Below, piece by piece: positions 61,276-64,000 of a stretch of 64,000 bases of DNA. The translations under genes were made by a program, and so were the position numbers. Source of the stretch: Candidatus Dormiibacterota bacterium. GTDB taxonomy: Bacteria > Chloroflexota > Dormibacteria > Dormibacterales > Dormibacteraceae. Numbering within the stretch: the stretch's first letter is position 1; the number at the start of each line of letters is the position of its first letter. The stretch covers positions 144,264 through 208,263 of the forward strand of contig JAMXLM010000045.1 of assembly GCA_024280995.1 (NCBI GenBank). The letters run 5' to 3'. The notes beneath the pieces were generated by a model. It was not told the DNA's origin. It saw only the letters and a program-made list of their open reading frames with translations, and ran no database searches.

Positions 61276-61644
61276 CTAGCGTCTTGCTCCTCTGGACTGT
61301 TGCGGCTGGTCTTCGACGACCGCCGTGATGTGGCAGGTGCGGTGGAAGTACTCGTGCGCCATGCTCCGGCTCACGGGACGGCGGCGCCGATACGTCGGGC
61401 CTTCGTCGACGAGCAGCTGCTTGAGCACGAGGTCGTCGCGGTTGAGGTTGAAGTTGTGCTCCGCGTTCGCGGCGGCGGACTTGATCGCCTTGGCGACGTC
61501 CCGTGCCGCGTGTTTGGGCGAGAACTCGAGAAAGTTCAAAGCGTCCGTCACCTTCATGCCCGTGACGGAATCCGCTACCAGGCGCGCCTTCCGGGGCGTG
61601 CGGCGGACGAACTTTTGAACCGCGGTTACTTCCATCGTCGCCAC
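61276..61644 (-). CDS. rplV: 50S ribosomal protein L22
   Basis: L22, 119 residues from ATG 61635 or 122 from GTG 61644, which overlaps the preceding stop by 1 nt (TAGTG). VRRTPRKARLVADSVTGMKV and GPTYRRRRPVSRSMAHEYFH are diagnostic. Its loop lines the exit tunnel. Confidence 0.96.
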   Translation of the reverse strand: MATMEVTAVQKFVRRTPRKARLVADSVTGMKVTDALNFLEFSPKHAARDVAKAIKSAAANAEHNFNLNRDDLVLKQLLVDEGPTYRRRRPVSRSMAHEYFHRTCHITAVVEDQPQQSRGARR

Positions 61645-61826
61645 TAGGAGACCATCACCGCGCCGGCGGCGAGAGATGCGGCGGCCAGGCGGCCGAGGCC
61701 GAGGAAGCAAGGAGCACCGGAGCGAGCGCACCCGTTGGTGCGTGAGCGAGGAGCGCAGGAGATGACGACGGCATTCGGCCGAAATGGGCGTCGCAGATCC
61801 GTCGCTGGCACGGGGATGGTCTCCAT
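61644..61826 (-). CDS. Extra 60-residue ORF between rpsS and rplV, possibly repeat-derived
   Basis: ATG 61826 lies 2 nt after the rpsS stop, and the TAG at 61644-61646 touches the rplV GTG, so the frame exactly fills a gap that is normally a few nt in S10 operons. The product (ETIPVPATDLRRPF..., four Cys, Ala-rich end) resembles no ribosomal protein. The DNA contains a CGCACCAACGGGTGCG hairpin similar to 17758-17905 and the palindrome CATTCGGCCGAAATG. It may be an inserted repeat that kept the frame open. Confidence 0.35.
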   Translation of the reverse strand: METIPVPATDLRRPFRPNAVVISCAPRSRTNGCARSGAPCFLGLGRLAAASLAAGAVMVS

Positions 61827-61828
61827 AC

Positions 61829-62137
61829 CTATGCCGCCGGCGCCGGCCCGGCTTTCGCCGGCCCGGTCGTCTTCTCCACGTGCGTGCCGTGGCCGCGGAA
61901 GTGCCGCGTCGGGGCGAACTCGCCGAGACGGTGACCGACCATGTTCTCGCTGATGAACACGGGCACGTGCTTGCGCCCGTCGTGGACCGCGATGGTGTGC
62001 CCGACCATCTCGGGATAGATGACGGACGCGCGCGCCCAGGTGCGGATCACCTTCTTGTCGCGCGTCTGGTTCATCTTCTCGACCTTCGCCCGCAGGCTGG
62101 GGCTGATGAACGGGCCCTTTTTCGCTGAACGTGACAC
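61829..62137 (-). CDS. rpsS: 30S ribosomal protein S19
   Basis: The 102-residue S19 shows [26 protein letters not shown]-like [19 protein letters not shown] and [20 protein letters not shown]. Standard length with a short Ala/Pro tail. Confidence 0.98.
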   Translation of the reverse strand: MSRSAKKGPFISPSLRAKVEKMNQTRDKKVIRTWARASVIYPEMVGHTIAVHDGRKHVPVFISENMVGHRLGEFAPTRHFRGHGTHVEKTTGPAKAGPAPAA

Positions 62138-62140
62138 TTC

Positions 62141-62983
62141 TTACTTCTTCCTTCCCTTCTTCTCGCGCCGGCGGATGATGAGCTTGCTCGAGGCCTTGTT
62201 CGGCTTGCGCGTGCGGTAGCCGAGCGCAGGCTTGCCCCACGGGGTCTTCGGGTTGCCGCCGGGCCCGGTCTTGCCCTCGCCACCGCCGTGGGGATGGTCG
62301 CGGGGGTTCATCGTCGAGCCGCGGACCTCGGGGCGCTGGCCAAGCCACCGGCTGCGGCCGGCCTTGCCCCCGGACTCGTTCTCGTGCTCGATGTTACCGA
62401 CCTGGCCGACGGTGGCCTGACAGCGGATGTGCACGCGCCGCAGCTCACCGCTCGGCATCCGGATGACGGCGTAGTCGCCCTCCTTGGCGAGGAGCTGGGC
62501 GGACGCACCGGCGGAGCGCACCAGCTGGCCGCCACGGCCGAGAGTGAGCTCGATGTTGTGGATCGTCGAGCCGACCGGGATGTTCTCGAGTGGAAGCGCG
62601 TTGCCGATCCTGACCGCGGCGTCCGGTCCGGCCTCGATCCGGTCGCCGACCTTGAGGCCGAGCGGGGCGAGGATGTATCGCTTCTCGCCGTCCTTGTAGT
62701 GGATGAGCGCGATGCGAGAGCTGCGGTTCGGGTCGTACTCGATGGTCGCGACCCGCCCCTCGATCCCGGTCTTGTCGCGCTTGAAGTCGATTTTGCGGTA
62801 GAGCTTGCGGTAGCCACCGCCCTGGTGGCGCGTGGTGATCCGGCCCTGGTTGTTGCGGCCCGCGTGCGTCGGCAGGGACTCGATAAGGGTCTTCTCCGGG
62901 CGCTTCGCGGTGATCTCGTCGAAGCCGGAGATCGACATGAAGCGCCGTCCTGAGCTGGTGGGCTTGAACTTTCTAATCGGCAT
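62141..62983 (-). CDS. rplB: 50S ribosomal protein L2
   Basis: The 280-residue L2 has the conserved His region [20 protein letters not shown], important for peptidyl transfer, and [23 protein letters not shown] 62983 overlaps the rplW stop by 1 nt. Confidence 0.98.
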   Translation of the reverse strand: MPIRKFKPTSSGRRFMSISGFDEITAKRPEKTLIESLPTHAGRNNQGRITTRHQGGGYRKLYRKIDFKRDKTGIEGRVATIEYDPNRSSRIALIHYKDGEKRYILAPLGLKVGDRIEAGPDAAVRIGNALPLENIPVGSTIHNIELTLGRGGQLVRSAGASAQLLAKEGDYAVIRMPSGELRRVHIRCQATVGQVGNIEHENESGGKAGRSRWLGQRPEVRGSTMNPRDHPHGGGEGKTGPGGNPKTPWGKPALGYRTRKPNKASSKLIIRRREKKGRKK

Positions 62984-63303
62984 CAGACGCTCCCAAACAA
63001 GCCTTCGATCTTCTGGCCGGCACCGAGGGTCACGATCGCCTTCTTCCAGTCCGGCGTCTTGCCGACGGCGCCGGTGCCGATGCGCCGGAACGCACGTCGG
63101 GTCTTGCCGCGCATGTGCACGGTGTTGATCTTCTTGACCTCGATGTTCTGCGACTCGTACTGCTCTTCCAGAGCCTTCTTGATCTCGGTCTTCGACGCGC
63201 GCGCGTCGACCTTGAAGGTGTAGCGACCCTGGGTGTAGAGCTGGTAGGTGCGCTCGGTGATGAGCGGGCCGATCACGATCTCGCTGGCGGCTCGCGTCGT
63301 CAT
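62983..63303 (-). CDS. rplW: 50S ribosomal protein L23
   Basis: The 106-residue L23 shows [37 protein letters not shown] and [15 protein letters not shown]. It sits at the tunnel exit. It overlaps rplD by 4 bp. Confidence 0.97.
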   Translation of the reverse strand: MTTRAASEIVIGPLITERTYQLYTQGRYTFKVDARASKTEIKKALEEQYESQNIEVKKINTVHMRGKTRRAFRRIGTGAVGKTPDWKKAIVTLGAGQKIEGLFGSV

Positions 63304-63962
63304 GCCTCGTCTGCCTCGTCCGCTTCTTTGCTGCGCGGTCGGAAGTTCTCTTCCAGCAGCTCGATCGTGTCCTTGCTCAACAGCAGGTAGGTGTGGGTGA
63401 AGATGTCGCGCAGGTTGAGGTTGCGCGCCAGCACGATCTTGGCGTGGCCGAGGTTCTCGAAGGAGCGGCTGACCGTGTAGTTCGGTGCCGGCAGGACGAC
63501 GAGCGTCGTGCTGTCGAAGCCGATCGCGTCCATGAGCTCCTGCGCCTGGCTCGTCTTCGGCTCGTCGAAGACGAACGCCTCGATGACGCGGATCTTCTCT
63601 TCGATCGCCTTCTGGCTGAGGGCGCTTCTCAGCGCCAGGCGGCGCATCTGCTTCGGCATCTTCTGCGAGTAGTCCCGCGGCTTCGGGCCGAAGACCTTGG
63701 CACCGCCCTTCATCGACGGTTCCCTTGTGGACCCGTGACGGGCTCGGCCCGTGCCCTTCTGGCGGTACGGCTTGGCGCCGCCGCCGCGCACGTCCTTGCG
63801 CGTCTTGGTGCTGGCCGTGCCCTGGCGGGCGTTGGCGAGCTGGCGGACGTACGCCTGGTGCATCACGGGAACGTTCGGCTTCTCCTCGAAGATCGCGCTC
63901 GGGAGGTCGACCTCGCCATTGCGCTCCCCGAGGGCGTCGAAGAACGGCGCCTGGACGGCCAT
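63300..63962 (-). CDS. rplD: 50S ribosomal protein L4
   Basis: The 220-residue L4 has the tunnel-loop signature [20 protein letters not shown], then [14 protein letters not shown]. Family-typical N-terminus ([15 protein letters not shown]). An acidic tail (KEADEADEA) ends the protein. Confidence 0.97.
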   Translation of the reverse strand: MAVQAPFFDALGERNGEVDLPSAIFEEKPNVPVMHQAYVRQLANARQGTASTKTRKDVRGGGAKPYRQKGTGRARHGSTREPSMKGGAKVFGPKPRDYSQKMPKQMRRLALRSALSQKAIEEKIRVIEAFVFDEPKTSQAQELMDAIGFDSTTLVVLPAPNYTVSRSFENLGHAKIVLARNLNLRDIFTHTYLLLSKDTIELLEENFRPRSKEADEADEA

Positions 63963-63966
63963 GCGG

Positions 63967-64000
63967 CTAGACCTTCCTCGGGTTCGGCTTGCCCGCCGGA
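63967..64000 (-). CDS. rplC: 50S ribosomal protein L3, C-terminal end only
   Basis: The last ten codons of a frame (PAGKPNPRKV) and its TAG lie directly upstream of rplD. The position and basic tail fit rplC; the rest lies beyond the window. Confidence 0.7.
   Translation of the reverse strand, partial: PAGKPNPRKV

Overview
The window is high-GC bacterial chromosome, densely packed with coding sequence and with no phage, transposase, rRNA or CRISPR. Several traits point to a soil Terrabacteria lineage, most compatible with Ca. Dormiibacterota/Chloroflexota or a deep Actinobacteriota relative. These are an F420-type nitroreductase-like protein, a zinc-finger anti-sigma partner of an ECF sigma factor, a CRP-ParA fusion, leaderless promoters, and many secreted or lipoprotein beta-propellers. 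The lineage is inferred from gene content and was not computed.

Layout. 1-19.4 kb is an accessory region: a MetE-like methyltransferase cut by the window edge, a small three-gene operon, a sedolisin with an apparent CTG start, several large secreted proteins of unknown role, tRNA-Thr, DinB, an M20 peptidase, lipoproteins, a C39-like protease with repeats, tRNA-Ser and tRNA-Asp, a CRP-ParA fusion, Nudix, an A-type Fe-S carrier and a Kelch lipoprotein. 19.4-26.6 kb (minus strand) holds groES-groEL behind a CIRCE-like operator. Upstream of it is a tightly overlapping operon: ECF sigma, anti-sigma, thiE, thiL, tsaE, tsaB, rimI, tsaD, DUF2007. 26.6-29.6 kb (plus) is a molybdate operon led by its HTH-TOBE regulator. 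30.3-37.4 kb (minus) carries cell-wall and c-di-AMP functions: argF, cdaA, cdaR, glmS, an acpS-nnrD fusion and alr. 38-47.2 kb is mixed: an acyl-CoA synthetase, a tandem PD-(D/E)XK-like protein, a marR-MFS-dienelactone hydrolase operon, a propeller lipoprotein and a tyrosine phosphatase. 47.2-64 kb (minus) is the full S10-spc-alpha ribosomal cluster running from rplC (cut by the window end) to rpsI.

The most interesting signal is a dispersed palindromic element of about 42-46 bp: two adjacent hairpins, consensus roughly CCCCTCCGGC..GCC-ACCTCCCC..GGGGAGGA. It occurs seven times, always in the same orientation. Three copies lie inside reading frames: thiE and truA, where they add nearly the same peptide in the same frame, and the linker of a nuclease-like protein. 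Three others sit directly upstream of tsaD, adk and truA and appear to supply their Shine-Dalgarno sequence. Other recurring features are CTG start codons, including two CTGA stop/start overlaps, leaderless starts just after a -10 box, and paired hairpins about 42-45 bp apart just after stop codons of plus-strand genes.
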